A stretch of 64,000 nt of DNA from Clostridiales bacterium (GCA_018376135.1 JAHABX010000010.1:49120-113119); one strand, 5' to 3'; shown: positions 54,530-63,151, numbered from the stretch's first letter. Translations and numbers: made by a program. Notes: generated from the sequence alone by a model not told the origin.

Positions 54530-56581
54530 CTATTCTTTCATCTCCTGCATTGTCTTTTTCAATTCTATCATCTGATCACGCAGCTCTGCCGCCGCCTCGA
54601 AATCCAGCTCTGCCGCTGCCTTTTTCATCTTCTTCTGAATCTGACCGATCAGCTTTTCGATCTCCTTCGGGCTCATGGATTCCGGATCCTTTTCAAAGCG
54701 GACCTCTTCCTTCGCCACTTCCTTTGAAATACGGATCAGGTCCCTGACTGCCTTCTGGATCGTCTGGGGCGTAATGCCATGCTCCTGATTATAAGCCTCC
54801 TGGATCTCCCGCCTTCGATTCGTCTCTTCGATCGCCAGACGCATGGAGTCGGTAATATGATCCGCATACATGATCACATGTCCTTCACTGTTGCGGGCTG
54901 CACGTCCGATGGTCTGGATCAGAGAGGTCTCCGAACGCAGGAATCCCTCCTTATCTGCATCCAGAATCGCCACCAGTGTGATCTCCGGAATATCCAGACC
55001 CTCTCTCAGAAGGTTGATGCCCACCAGTACGTCAAACACATCCAGGCGCATATCCCGGATGATCTCTGTACGTTCCAGCGTATCCACATCCGAATGCAGA
55101 TACCGCACCCGAATCCCCAGCTCCTTCATATAATCGGTCAGATCCTCTGCCATCCGCTTGGTCAGGGTGGTGATCATCACCTTGTGATGAGCTGCCACTT
55201 CTTTATTGATCTCTCCGATCAGATCATCGATCTGCCCTTCCACCGGACGCACCTCCACCGGCGGATCCAGAAGTCCTGTCGGACGTATGATCTGCTCTGC
55301 CCGCAGCATCTCATGCTCTGCCTCGTATTCTCCCGGAGTTGCAGATACAAACATGATCTGGTCAATCTTACTCTCAAACTCCTCAAAATTCAAGGGACGG
55401 TTATCCTTTGCAGAAGGGAGGCGGAAGCCATAATCCACCAGTGTACTCTTCCGGCTCTGATCTCCGAAATACATTCCCCGTATCTGTGGAACCGTCTTAT
55501 GAGACTCATCAATGATCAGCAGAAAATCGTCTCCAAAATAATCCATCAATGTGGCAGGCGGCGTTCCCGGAGCCTGTCCGGTCAGATGACGGGAATAGTT
55601 CTCAATACCGGAGCAAAAACCGGTCTCTTTGAGCATCTCAATATCAAAATTCGTCCGCTCTGAAATCCGTTGTGCCTCCAGAAGCTTGTCCTCTCCTTTG
55701 AAATACCGGACCCGTTCTTCCAGCTCCGCCTCAATATTGACAGCAGCCTCCTTAATCTTCTCCATGGGCACCACGTAGTGAGATGCCGGGAAGATCGCCA
55801 CATGATTTCTCTCACTTTTGATATCTCCGGTCAGCACATCGATCTCCAGAATACGCTCGATCTCATCTCCGAAAAACTCCACTCTGATCGCTGTATCTGT
55901 GGAGTTCGCCGGGAAGATCTCCACCACGTCCCCCCTTACCCGAAAGGTTCCGCGTTTGAAATCCATCTCGTTGCGGTCGTACTGAATGTCGATCAGCTTT
56001 CGCAGAATGTCATCCCGGTCCTGCTCCATACCCGGACGCAGAGATACCATCATCTTCTCAAAATTCTCCGGCTCACCCAGACCATAGATACAGGATACAC
56101 TGGATACAATGATTACATCCTTCCGCTCCACCAAAGAAGCCGTGGCTGACAGACGCAGCTTGTCGATTTCGTCGTTGATGGAGGAATCCTTGGCAATATA
56201 AGTATCGGTGGAGGGAACATAAGCCTCCGGCTGGTAGTAATCGTAGTAGGACACAAAATACTCCACTGCGTTCTCCGGGAAGAACTCCTTAAACTCGCCG
56301 TAAAGCTGTGCGGCGAGGGTTTTGTTATGGGCTATGATAAGCGTTGGTTTCTGTAACTCTTGGATTACATTTGCCATTGTAAAAGTCTTACCAGACCCCG
56401 TAACCCCTAGTAAAGTCTGGAATTGATTGCCTTCTTTGAAGCCCTGGACCAGCTCTGAAATAGCCTGTGGCTGGTCGCCGGTGGGCTGAAATTCACTGTG
56501 TAATTTGAAACCGGCATCGCTCTTCATGCCGGTTTCATGAACAAGCAGCGAAGCGGATTGCGAATATCCTTGTTCTTTCAT
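54530..56581 (-). CDS. uvrB: Excinuclease ABC subunit B
   Basis: The 683-residue protein has the helicase-like core (GVTGSGKTFTMANVI near residue 45, ending with TIGRAARNSEGHVIMYAD), the beta-hairpin region (YYQPEAYVP) and a C-terminal UVR domain for UvrC (KMKKAAAELDFEAAAELRDQ). The first 18-22 residues before FKLHSEFQPTGDQP are longer than usual; the ATG at 56581 has GGAGG 12 nt upstream, so a later start is possible. It is upstream of uvrA. Confidence 0.97.
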   Translation of the reverse strand: MKEQGYSQSASLLVHETGMKSDAGFKLHSEFQPTGDQPQAISELVQGFKEGNQFQTLLGVTGSGKTFTMANVIQELQKPTLIIAHNKTLAAQLYGEFKEFFPENAVEYFVSYYDYYQPEAYVPSTDTYIAKDSSINDEIDKLRLSATASLVERKDVIIVSSVSCIYGLGEPENFEKMMVSLRPGMEQDRDDILRKLIDIQYDRNEMDFKRGTFRVRGDVVEIFPANSTDTAIRVEFFGDEIERILEIDVLTGDIKSERNHVAIFPASHYVVPMEKIKEAAVNIEAELEERVRYFKGEDKLLEAQRISERTNFDIEMLKETGFCSGIENYSRHLTGQAPGTPPATLMDYFGDDFLLIIDESHKTVPQIRGMYFGDQSRKSTLVDYGFRLPSAKDNRPLNFEEFESKIDQIMFVSATPGEYEAEHEMLRAEQIIRPTGLLDPPVEVRPVEGQIDDLIGEINKEVAAHHKVMITTLTKRMAEDLTDYMKELGIRVRYLHSDVDTLERTEIIRDMRLDVFDVLVGINLLREGLDIPEITLVAILDADKEGFLRSETSLIQTIGRAARNSEGHVIMYADHITDSMRLAIEETNRRREIQEAYNQEHGITPQTIQKAVRDLIRISKEVAKEEVRFEKDPESMSPKEIEKLIGQIQKKMKKAAAELDFEAAAELRDQMIELKKTMQEMKE

Positions 56582-56652
56582 AATGCGATTTTACCTCCTT
56601 GGTGACCATAGCTGCCAAACGCGTCACTGGTATATAAAAGTAATAAACACTT

Positions 56653-57682
56653 CTATTCTTGATTATAAATCAATTGATTTCTTTCCAGTTCTCTCTCCAA
56701 TTCCTCTACCGTTGGTAAAACTGTCATGTACTTTGAAGCAAATATCTGCTGACTTTCATTGAGCACAGAATATTTAACCATTGTTTCATCCTTATCCGTA
56801 CAGAATATAATGCCGATTGTTGGGTTATCATCTTCCTGACGTTTCAAATCATCAAACATCCGTACATACATATCCATTTGTCCAACATCCTGATGTATCA
56901 GTTTCGTTGTCTTCAAATCAATCAACACAAAGCATTTTAATAAATAATTATAAAAAACCAAATCAATATAAAAATCTGTTGTTTCCGTACAAATTCGCAT
57001 CTGCCTTCCTACAAAAGAAAATCCTTTTTCCCATCTCAAGAAGAAATTTTTGCAGATTTGTGATGATAGCTTTCTCCACATCACTTTCCAAATGTCCATC
57101 ATTCTGTTTGATTCCCATAAATTCCAATACAAACGGATCCTTTACGAATTCTAATGCTTTACTCTCTTTATCAGGTAGTTGTGTTGAAAGCATTCTCTTA
57201 TAATATCCACTTTTAATATTACGTTCTAAAGTTTTAACCGACCAGCTTTCATTTGCAACTTCATTCAAATAAAAGTTTCTTTCTGCTTCATCAGAAATAC
57301 GCATAATATTTCTCAAATGTGACCACGGAACCCTTCCAGCCATATTAAATCCATAGGACTCCTGCGGAAAAACCAAATAAAATTGACGACAGTTTCTCAA
57401 ATTTGCTACTGAAAAGCCTGTCCCAAATTCATCTAATAATTCTTTTGAAAGATTTTTAAGTAAATATGAACCATATTTTGATTTTGTTTTTCCCTGCTGC
57501 TCCTGTTCAACAATTCTCTTTCCCACATTCCAATATGCACGCGTCATAATTGCACTTGCACTTCCATATGCCTGTTCTCGTGCCTGTTTTAATATTCTGC
57601 GTACATCTTGGTAAAATTTTTCCTCTTCTCCAGCTAAAACATCTGTACTAATTTGTTCTATCAACTCTTTTTTTGTGTTCAC
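56653..57682 (-). pseudogene. Frameshifted DUF1016/YhcG-type PDDEXK nuclease gene
   Basis: The N-terminal part (57682 to about 57025, start GTG after GGAGGA) encodes the DUF1016 domain (IMTRAYWNVGKRIVEQEQQG, GRVPWSHLRNIMRI). It then shifts frame. The C-terminal PDDEXK nuclease part continues in the other frame (FSFVGRQMRI, IDLVFYNYLLKCFVLIDLKT). The break is at an A5 run (57025-57029, TTTTT on the plus strand) where one A fewer would restore GKGFSFVGRQ. It is either a recent inactivating indel or a sequencing error. YhcG proteins are putative nucleases linked to mobile DNA and defence loci. Confidence 0.75.
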
Positions 57683-57695
57683 ATGTCCTCCAATC

Positions 57696-57723
57696 GAATT
57701 CGCTACACGCGTGTAGCGAATTC
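57696..57723. promoter_or_regulatory. Perfect 28-bp palindrome before the DUF1016 gene
   Basis: GAATTCGCTACACG (57696-57709) is followed by its exact complement. The right edge lies 4 nt from the ribosome-binding site of the nuclease gene. It could be an operator or an RNA hairpin that hides the translation start. Confidence 0.8.
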
Positions 57724-57871
57724 ATATTTCTTCCAACCATACATTTCTCCATTTTGGCATATACAAAAAGGGATTACAACGCCAATCTATTTCTCCAGCT
57801 CTACTTCTACAACGTTTATCTCTGACTCTCGCTTCTAGGCATGATCCATTTCCAATAGTATATAGTCAAAA
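57724..57871. other. Gene-poor stretch with possible remnant
   Basis: No complete gene. A minus-strand frame here reads a short open stretch that may be the tail of a decayed gene; nothing is recognisable. Confidence 0.3.
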
Positions 57872-57973
57872 TCACTTTGATACAAGCAATCCTGTTTTTC
57901 CTACTGCAATAATTCCTTTTAAATTATAATCCTGAATTATTTTCGCTAAATATAAATAAATATCTATAAACAT
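57872..57973 (-). CDS. Putative 33-residue small protein
   Basis: Reads MFIDIYLYLAKIIQDYNLKG and ends GLLVSK. The ATG at 57973 follows AGGAGTAAG at close spacing and starts 14 bp after the previous ORF. Possibly a real small protein or the start of a decayed gene. Confidence 0.3.
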   Translation of the reverse strand: MFIDIYLYLAKIIQDYNLKGIIAVGKTGLLVSK

Positions 57974-57987
57974 TTTTTCTTACTCCT

Positions 57988-58179
57988 TTAGCCTTTCATG
58001 AGCACGCTAAGGACATTCCACTTGTCCCAACACTCACCTGTTTTTCGGATACAGCGTTCTCTGTCTGCATCCGTGTTTTTTACCTCCTTTTGAATCAGCC
58101 TGCAAACCACACTTCGAACAGTAGCAAAAATAAACATATACAACACTACATTCCCTGCTATATCCATTACGAACTCCAT
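57988..58179 (-). CDS. Putative 63-residue small membrane protein
   Basis: Begins MEFVMDIAGNVVLYMFIFAT with a hydrophobic helix (residues 3-25), then a charged region with KNTDADRERCIRK and a tail GECWDKWNVLSVLMKG. GGAGGTG precedes the ATG by 9 nt. Not recognised. It is second of three small ORFs behind one predicted promoter. Confidence 0.45.
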   Translation of the reverse strand: MEFVMDIAGNVVLYMFIFATVRSVVCRLIQKEVKNTDADRERCIRKTGECWDKWNVLSVLMKG

Positions 58180-58202
58180 CTACCAATACACCTCCAAAAT
58201 CA

Positions 58203-58256
58203 TTATAAAGAAGCCCCATCATTTTCTGAGTAAGCCTCTTTTTTCTTTCCCGCCAT
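58203..58256 (-). CDS. Putative 17-residue leader peptide
   Basis: Reads MAGKKKEAYSENDGASL and stops. ATTGGAGG precedes the ATG. Could be a leader peptide for the 63-residue ORF or a remnant. Confidence 0.3.
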   Translation of the reverse strand: MAGKKKEAYSENDGASL

Positions 58257-58297
58257 TTTATCTTTTCCTCCAATATATTTTCCTGTTCTAATCAAAT

Positions 58298-58306
58298 ATT
58301 ATATCA
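58298..58306 (-). promoter_or_regulatory. Extended -10 promoter for the small ORFs
   Basis: On the minus strand TGATATAAT gives a perfect -10 with the TGn extension, just downstream of the macrodomain gene terminator. Confidence 0.45.
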
Positions 58307-58309
58307 GAA

Positions 58310-58356
58310 TACAAAAACAAAGTACAGAACAATCCGAATGTTTGTTCTGTACTTTG
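58310..58356 (-). terminator. Terminator after the macrodomain gene
   Basis: CAAAGTACAGAACAA (58318-58332) pairs perfectly over 15 bp with 58342-58356, with a TTTTTG tract next on the minus strand. Confidence 0.8.
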
Positions 58357-58387
58357 CGTCTTGATTTTTAATTACAGTTACCTTCTT

Positions 58388-59167
58388 CTATAAAAACAAA
58401 TATTCTTTGTAAATTTTCAAGTCAGTCTCTTTAAATACATTGAACGCCACAGAACATTTGCCTCCACTTCGATGATATTGCTGTATTTCGTGAACAGCAA
58501 TCTTAGCTGCTTCTCTGTTCGGGAAATGAAATTTTCCCGTAGAAATACAACAAAATGCAATGCTCTCCAAATTATTTTTCTCTGCTAATTCCAAGCAAGA
58601 ACGATAACAGGAAGCGAGCTGCTGTCTGTGTTTTTCTGTCAACTCGCCATCTACAATTGGTCCTACCGTATGGATCACATACTTGCAGGGCAAATTATAA
58701 GCCTTTGTGATTTTAGCCTGCCCTGTCGGTTCAGGGTATCCCTGTCTTTTTATTATCTCAGCACATTCCTGACGAAGCTGTATACCGGAAAAAGTGTGAA
58801 TCGCATTATCAATACACCCATGGCATGGGCAATAGCACCCTGTCATTCCACGATTTGCTGCATTGACGACGGCATCCACACAGCGTGTCGTAATATCACC
58901 CTGCCAGAGGTAAATTTTATTCTGGATCGGTGTCAGATCTGCAATATTCGTAATTCCTTTTGCTTCTATTTCTTTTTTCAGGAATTCATCCTGTAACTCG
59001 ATAAAAGCATCACTGACAGAACGAGGTTCCCGAACATTCACAAGCGAACGAAAAAGTTGCCACTGTGAATGTTCATTTTTCTGAAAATGGACTACTTGGC
59101 TCTGATACTCTGGCATATCTTCCAGGAGCCATTGATTTAGTTTTAATAATTGTTCCAACCTGGTCAT
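58388..59167 (-). CDS. Zinc-type macrodomain protein-ADP-ribose hydrolase
   Basis: The protein has 259 residues from an ATG after GGGAGG. The macrodomain core has ADP-ribose binding motifs (GDITTRCVDAVVNAAN, YVIHTVGPIVDGELTEKH, IAFCCISTGKFHFP) and the zinc site of the Zn-Macro class: C111, H116, C118 in GCYCPCHGCIDNAIH. The N-terminal 75 residues are the class-typical helical cap. In Staphylococcus and Streptococcus such enzymes remove ADP-ribose added by a neighbouring class M sirtuin (SirTM) to lipoylated GcvH-L. Here the sirtuin genes next to it are broken. Confidence 0.9.
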   Translation of the reverse strand: MTRLEQLLKLNQWLLEDMPEYQSQVVHFQKNEHSQWQLFRSLVNVREPRSVSDAFIELQDEFLKKEIEAKGITNIADLTPIQNKIYLWQGDITTRCVDAVVNAANRGMTGCYCPCHGCIDNAIHTFSGIQLRQECAEIIKRQGYPEPTGQAKITKAYNLPCKYVIHTVGPIVDGELTEKHRQQLASCYRSCLELAEKNNLESIAFCCISTGKFHFPNREAAKIAVHEIQQYHRSGGKCSVAFNVFKETDLKIYKEYLFL

Positions 59168-59199
59168 TCTTTGCACCTCCCACACTCAACACAGCCATG

Positions 59200-59376
59200 T
59201 TATACATCCTGTACATTGTTAAGCTCTGACAGCACTTCACCAATATCTCCCTGCATACAGACAGACTGTCCTGCTATCACCTGCGGTGCAGCCACATCTT
59301 TCAGATTCAGACATGCATAAACCACCTTGGGATTCTGCATCGTCATCTGCCAGAATGGATACTTAATGATGCCGGG
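59200..59376 (-). pseudogene. C-terminal remnant of a class M sirtuin (copy B)
   Basis: An open stretch on the minus strand reads PGIIKYPFWQMTMQNPKVVY then ACLNLKDVAAPQVIAGQSVC and MQGDIGEVLSELNNVQDV before a stop. This is the C-terminal end of SirTM-type Sir2 proteins; the rest is missing, with a stop codon at 59386-59388. It lies 32 bp before the macrodomain start, the place where an intact SirTM gene sits in related operons. Confidence 0.7.
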
Positions 59377-59430
59377 GCGCTTTGTTTATTGCGCACCAAA
59401 AAATTTATATAATGTAGTATAATCTTTTTA

Positions 59431-60774
59431 TTATTTTACAATGGTATATTTTGTACTCCTTGCGTTTCCATTCTGCTTTAACAGGTTGCTTTTTACCAGC
59501 TTCTTCAGGACTCTGGCAGCGGTGGATACACTTACTTCAAGCAATCCAATTACATCATTTCTTGTAACAGCACCATGCGTCCGGGCATATTCCAGCACCT
59601 TTTTTTCTCTGTCACTAAGCGGTATTTCCGCAGAATCATTTGCAGAAGTCTCTGCCGGAGACGCAGAATCATTTTTCATTTCGTATTTTGCGTTAATATT
59701 CGGCAGTATAATTTTAAAGGCATTTTTTGTGGTTTCAATCAAAGGCTTTTTTTCCATACCTTCATATGCTTTCATAATCTTTCCCATTCCAGTCCCATAA
59801 GCCTCAATCAAACGCAACCGATAGAACACATTGGCAAGATCCTGATTTCGGCATACGGAAATACCAACCATAATATCTTCCAGGTCGATTCCCGGCATCA
59901 ATCCTCCAATGGACACAAATTCAATCCGGTCAGTATAAATACTGATGAGCGCACTGGCACTAAAGGAATAATCCCGGTGAACCAGCAAATTCAACAGCGC
60001 CTCCCTGACGGTGACTTCAGGGTAGTCCCTGGTGTCAATCCGCAGTAGTTTTTCAATGGTCGCGCGGGTCTGATTGCGGAAGTCAATGAAATCGTACACT
60101 TCGTTCATCTGCTGCAGCAGCGATCCGGCAAATTCCCGGCGGTCCTTAAATACCGTTTGGTCTGTACCCTGAAAAACAGCGACCTTAATCGTATGAACGC
60201 ATTGATCGGATAGGAGCAGCCCCAAATTACTGTAAAGGTTATCCTGATCGACCAGTTTCAATGTACGCATTTGCTGCGGACTAAATTCTATATTCCGAAA
60301 CTCAAATTCTTTTCTTGCCGCTTCAAATGTGAGTTCCTGGTTCAGACAGCGCATCGCTTCAAAGCGATCCCCATCCGTTTCCTTAATCATACGGCGGATT
60401 GCTGTGTCAGTAGCCGGAACTGAGGAATAACCCTGCCTGACATATACCCCCTCCGGACGCATCCCCTTTTTGACAAGATAATAAGGTCTGTCTGTCCCCC
60501 GCTGAATATCCACAGCGACAATTTCTTTTCCATTTTCTTTCATGGTTTTGTAATGCAGAAACATGGTTACATCCGGTTTAATTGCATCCCGTACCATATT
60601 GCTGATTTGCAAAGATACGCTGTCAGGATCATCCACACCGACTACCGTACCGTCATCCTGAACGCCAATATATAATTTCCCACCGTCACAGTTAGCAAAA
60701 GCAACGATTTCCTTCTTGATGTCGTCCACAACAATTTCTTTCAGCTCTATGGTTTCACTTTCACGAAAAAGCAT
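59431..60774 (-). CDS. AlbA/Schlafen-type ATP-binding transcriptional regulator
   Basis: The 447-residue protein has an AlbA_2 domain (residues 8-130; ESETIELKEIVVDDIKKEIV, FANCDGGKLYIGVQDDG), a HATPase_c_4 domain (EALLNLLVHRDYSFS, AYGTGMGKIMKAYEG), and a C-terminal winged helix (LSDREKKVLEYARTHGAVTR, SVSTAARVLKKLVKSNLL). Such proteins are predicted regulators or helicase-like factors of unknown role. It has its own consensus promoter with paired operator half-sites. It sits between two SirTM remnants, so it or its carrier probably interrupted that locus. Confidence 0.85.
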   Translation of the reverse strand: MLFRESETIELKEIVVDDIKKEIVAFANCDGGKLYIGVQDDGTVVGVDDPDSVSLQISNMVRDAIKPDVTMFLHYKTMKENGKEIVAVDIQRGTDRPYYLVKKGMRPEGVYVRQGYSSVPATDTAIRRMIKETDGDRFEAMRCLNQELTFEAARKEFEFRNIEFSPQQMRTLKLVDQDNLYSNLGLLLSDQCVHTIKVAVFQGTDQTVFKDRREFAGSLLQQMNEVYDFIDFRNQTRATIEKLLRIDTRDYPEVTVREALLNLLVHRDYSFSASALISIYTDRIEFVSIGGLMPGIDLEDIMVGISVCRNQDLANVFYRLRLIEAYGTGMGKIMKAYEGMEKKPLIETTKNAFKIILPNINAKYEMKNDSASPAETSANDSAEIPLSDREKKVLEYARTHGAVTRNDVIGLLEVSVSTAARVLKKLVKSNLLKQNGNARSTKYTIVK

Positions 60775-60807
60775 ACTGCCATCTCCTTCATTCTTATTGA
60801 TGGTTCT

Positions 60808-60851
60808 ATTATAGTAAATCGATTCAATCGTGTCAATTTTTTGAACCGATT
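60808..60851 (-). promoter_or_regulatory. Consensus promoter with inverted operator half-sites
   Basis: On the minus strand, TTGACA (60831-60836) and TATAAT (60808-60813) are 17 bp apart. AATCGGTTCAA (60841-60851) and TTGAATCGATT (60817-60827) form an inverted repeat (10 of 11 match) bracketing the -35, suggesting repression, perhaps by the winged helix of the gene product. Confidence 0.7.
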
Positions 60852-60997
60852 ATGATATGTTTATGAACTGATACTTTCACAATGCGCATAAATACAAGCA
60901 TATTTCAGCATCCTATCAGCTTGGAAATTCGCTTTTTCTCCGGTAATATAGTTAAATTTAATCCTTTCTATTCATTATTCTAACCACCAATGACACG
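60852..60997. other. AT-rich spacer, nothing recognised
   Basis: AT-rich sequence between the ATP-binding regulator promoter and the SirTM remnant. No gene, repeat or terminator seen. Confidence 0.5.
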
Positions 60998-61067
60998 ATT
61001 AATTAGTGTTGATTTGTCCCGGATATGATGTGGTATTCAGGAACGATTGGTTACTGTCGCTTTTCAT
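60998..61067 (-). other. Short ORF remnant following the sirtuin
   Basis: GGGAGG then ATG overlapping the sirtuin tail stop (ATGA), reading MKSDSNQSFLNTTSYPGQ and a stop after 22 residues. Probably the start of a lost co-transcribed gene. Confidence 0.3.
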
Positions 61068-61533
61068 TTTAATACCTCCCCAATATCCCTATCAATACAA
61101 ATAGACCTGCCCTCTATCTCTTTAGGCGCCACCGCTGCTCCTCCACCATACGATATATGAGCTCCCTGTTGTCATACGTCTGTCTGTGACAGGGTTCCGA
61201 GCACTGAAACAGCCCATAGTCTCCCTGTGTATAGAACAGATGGTTTTTATCAAATCCGGCTTTCTGAAAGCAGTGATCCACATTTGTTGTCAGAACAAAA
61301 TAATCCGTATTCTTCACCAGCTCATACAGCTTTTTGTAAACCGGAAGCGGTGCATCCGCATAACGGTTGATCTGAATGTATCTGCTCCAGTAGGCCCATT
61401 ATTCTTCCAGTGTCTCATAGGGGTAAAAACCGCCGGAATAAGTAAAGCCTGCCGAGGTGGAAAGTCCGGCTCCGGCTCCGATCACTATCGCGTCTGCTGT
61501 CTCTATTTCCTCTTTTAACCGTCGGATCTGCAT
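61064..61533 (-). pseudogene. Class M sirtuin pseudogene (copy A)
   Basis: The start reads KEEIETADAIVIGAGAGLST, the NAD-binding motif of Sir2. An internal segment is deleted where TYSG joins SGGFYPYETLEE, consistent with loss between two similar Tyr-Ser-Gly stretches. An in-frame TAA then replaces one codon before WAYWSRYIQINRY. The catalytic core part (FVLTTNVDHCFQKAGFD) follows. After RMVEEQ a second deletion joins, in another frame, the C-terminal tail APKEIEGRSICIDRDIGEVL. The zinc-finger and C-terminal half are gone. Function cannot be kept. Confidence 0.8.
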
Positions 61534-61787
61534 TTCTCTGCTTTCCCGAAAATGATCTCTCCTGTGTATCCGATCCGTGCCTCCTTCAAGCGTCCGGCGA
61601 TCATACCGGAGCATGTGTGATCCACAAACTCCTGTTTTTCTGCTATATACGTGGATACTGTCACGGTATCACAGGCACCGATGCCCTGAAAATGTCCGCC
61701 CTGAATTTCTTCCTTTTCACAGACAGAGAGGATCGTTTCTACTACATTTTCCCCCTTATCGATGCGGATATATAGGTTGTCTCTCAT
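61515..61787 (-). pseudogene. Internally deleted DUF296 (PPC) domain protein
   Basis: The 90-residue frame begins like DUF296 proteins (YIRIDKGENVVETI, GGHFQGIGACDTVTVSTY) and ends with EARIGYTGEI-type sequence. Between CSGM and AGRLKEAR about 45 residues of the usual domain (the strand region with His-containing HLH motif) are missing, while the frame stays open. It overlaps the SirTM start by 19 bp, so both were one operon. Confidence 0.6.
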
Positions 61788-61897
61788 TTTTTATAGTCCA
61801 TGCTTTTTCTTTCCTTTCCCATATCCTTCATTTTTTTACAGTGAAGTCCGGTTGAACCTTTTTCTAAACTATTCATCATCCACGGATGCTACCCTCA

Positions 61898-62179
61898 ATG
61901 TACACCATGATGCAGGTCTGCCGCCAGTTAGATATGACCTATCAGGCCTTAAAATTCTACTGTAATGAAGGGTTAGTCCCCAATGTAAAGCGTGACGCAA
62001 ACAATCGGAGAATCTTCGATGAAAAAGACGTACACTGGATCAAGGATCTGACCTGCTTAAAAAAATGTGGGTTTAGTATTCAGGAAATGAAAGAATATCT
62101 GGAACTCTGCCTGCAGGGCGAATCATCAATTCTTCCCCGCAAAGAAATGCTGGCAAAAAAACAGCCCGGAAAAGTTTAG
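61898..62179 (+). CDS. Short MerR-type regulator, probably truncated
   Basis: From MYTMMQVCRQLDM it has 93 residues with the MerR winged helix (MTYQALKFYCNEGLVPNVKRD, NNRRIFDEKDVHWIKDLTCL, GFSIQEMKEYLELC). The usual long C-terminal coil is lost: it stops soon after EMLAKKQ. There is no clear ribosome-binding site, so it may be inactive. Confidence 0.55.
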   Translation: MYTMMQVCRQLDMTYQALKFYCNEGLVPNVKRDANNRRIFDEKDVHWIKDLTCLKKCGFSIQEMKEYLELCLQGESSILPRKEMLAKKQPGKV

Positions 62180-62244
62180 TTTTACGCTGATAAGGAAGTA
62201 TTCACAACAACTTATCACTAACGCTGACAGACAGGTGCAAATGT

Positions 62245-62290
62245 ATATGGAGAGCTTTTTGCTTTATGTGATAAGCTCTCCATATTTTTA
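62245..62290 (+). terminator. Strong terminator after the MerR-type gene
   Basis: ATATGGAGAGCTT (62245-62257) pairs perfectly over 13 bp with 62273-62285, followed by TTTTTAT. Confidence 0.8.
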
Positions 62291-63151
62291 TAAACTTAAA
62301 ATAGATTTATTAAAATCGCCTTCTTCTGCTAATGCTCTAACTTTAGCTGATAGCACTTTCGTAAAATCAAGTTTACGACTTAACGCTATTGCTAATTCCT
62401 GTACTGTCATTAAAACTATCCTGACACTTCTGCCATTTGCGAATGTAGTCAATGCTTCATCAGAAAAACCCGAGAAACTAATGAATAATCCTCTCGTAAA
62501 GCCCGACTTTGAAGATACCTTTTCATTAAAGACAACCAAATCTGCTTTGTCTATTTTTTTGTTTGTCCATTTGGCTTCTAATAAATAAACCTCATTATGC
62601 AAAATAAAACTCCCGTCAATTTGTTCACCGACTATTTTAAAGCTACCTCGCGGTTCTAAATTGTAATCTTCAAATAACTTATTCAAATATTTTTCAAATG
62701 CAAAACCTCTTGATTGTGGTGTATCAAAGTGGCTTGATATATTTGTTAGTTCTTTCAAAAGTGAATCATAATCCACAATAGGAACCGTTGATTTTGGAGA
62801 TGAGGTTTGAACTGACCTTTTTACAGTAACCTTTTTCCCAATAAGACGGTTACCAATTTCAGCGCACTTATGAAAATTAACTTTATTTTCATCAGTGACC
62901 ATTCCTTTTGCTTGCATATATCTCATCAGTTCTAATAATAATTTTCCAACCGTTACATTATCATAATCAGATATTATCCTGCGCAATATCTTCGCTTTAG
63001 ATAGTCCCTGGTATTTAGCATATATGTCAAGATGTATTTTTTCAAAAACAAACTCTTGAAACCCTCGATTGGAAAAATCTAACACATAGCCCGTCCGCAT
63101 ACCAAACAGTTCTTCAAAACAATCCTTTTCTATATATTCTATATTTGCCAT
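62288..63151 (-). CDS. Mrr-like PDDEXK restriction endonuclease-type protein
   Basis: The protein has 287 residues from an ATG 7 nt after GGGGAG. The C-terminal half has the restriction-endonuclease core (FEKYLNKLFEDYNLEPRG, EQIDGSFILHNEVYLLEAKW with D and ExK catalytic residues). The N-terminal half is of unknown fold. No methyltransferase or helicase partner is adjacent, so a type IV-like nuclease is possible. Confidence 0.65.
   Translation of the reverse strand: MANIEYIEKDCFEELFGMRTGYVLDFSNRGFQEFVFEKIHLDIYAKYQGLSKAKILRRIISDYDNVTVGKLLLELMRYMQAKGMVTDENKVNFHKCAEIGNRLIGKKVTVKRSVQTSSPKSTVPIVDYDSLLKELTNISSHFDTPQSRGFAFEKYLNKLFEDYNLEPRGSFKIVGEQIDGSFILHNEVYLLEAKWTNKKIDKADLVVFNEKVSSKSGFTRGLFISFSGFSDEALTTFANGRSVRIVLMTVQELAIALSRKLDFTKVLSAKVRALAEEGDFNKSILSL

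Noticed and set aside
57025..57029. Programmed ribosomal frameshift in the DUF1016 gene
   Set aside because: The A5 context is not a standard slippery heptamer and no downstream stimulating structure is seen; a simple indel is more likely.
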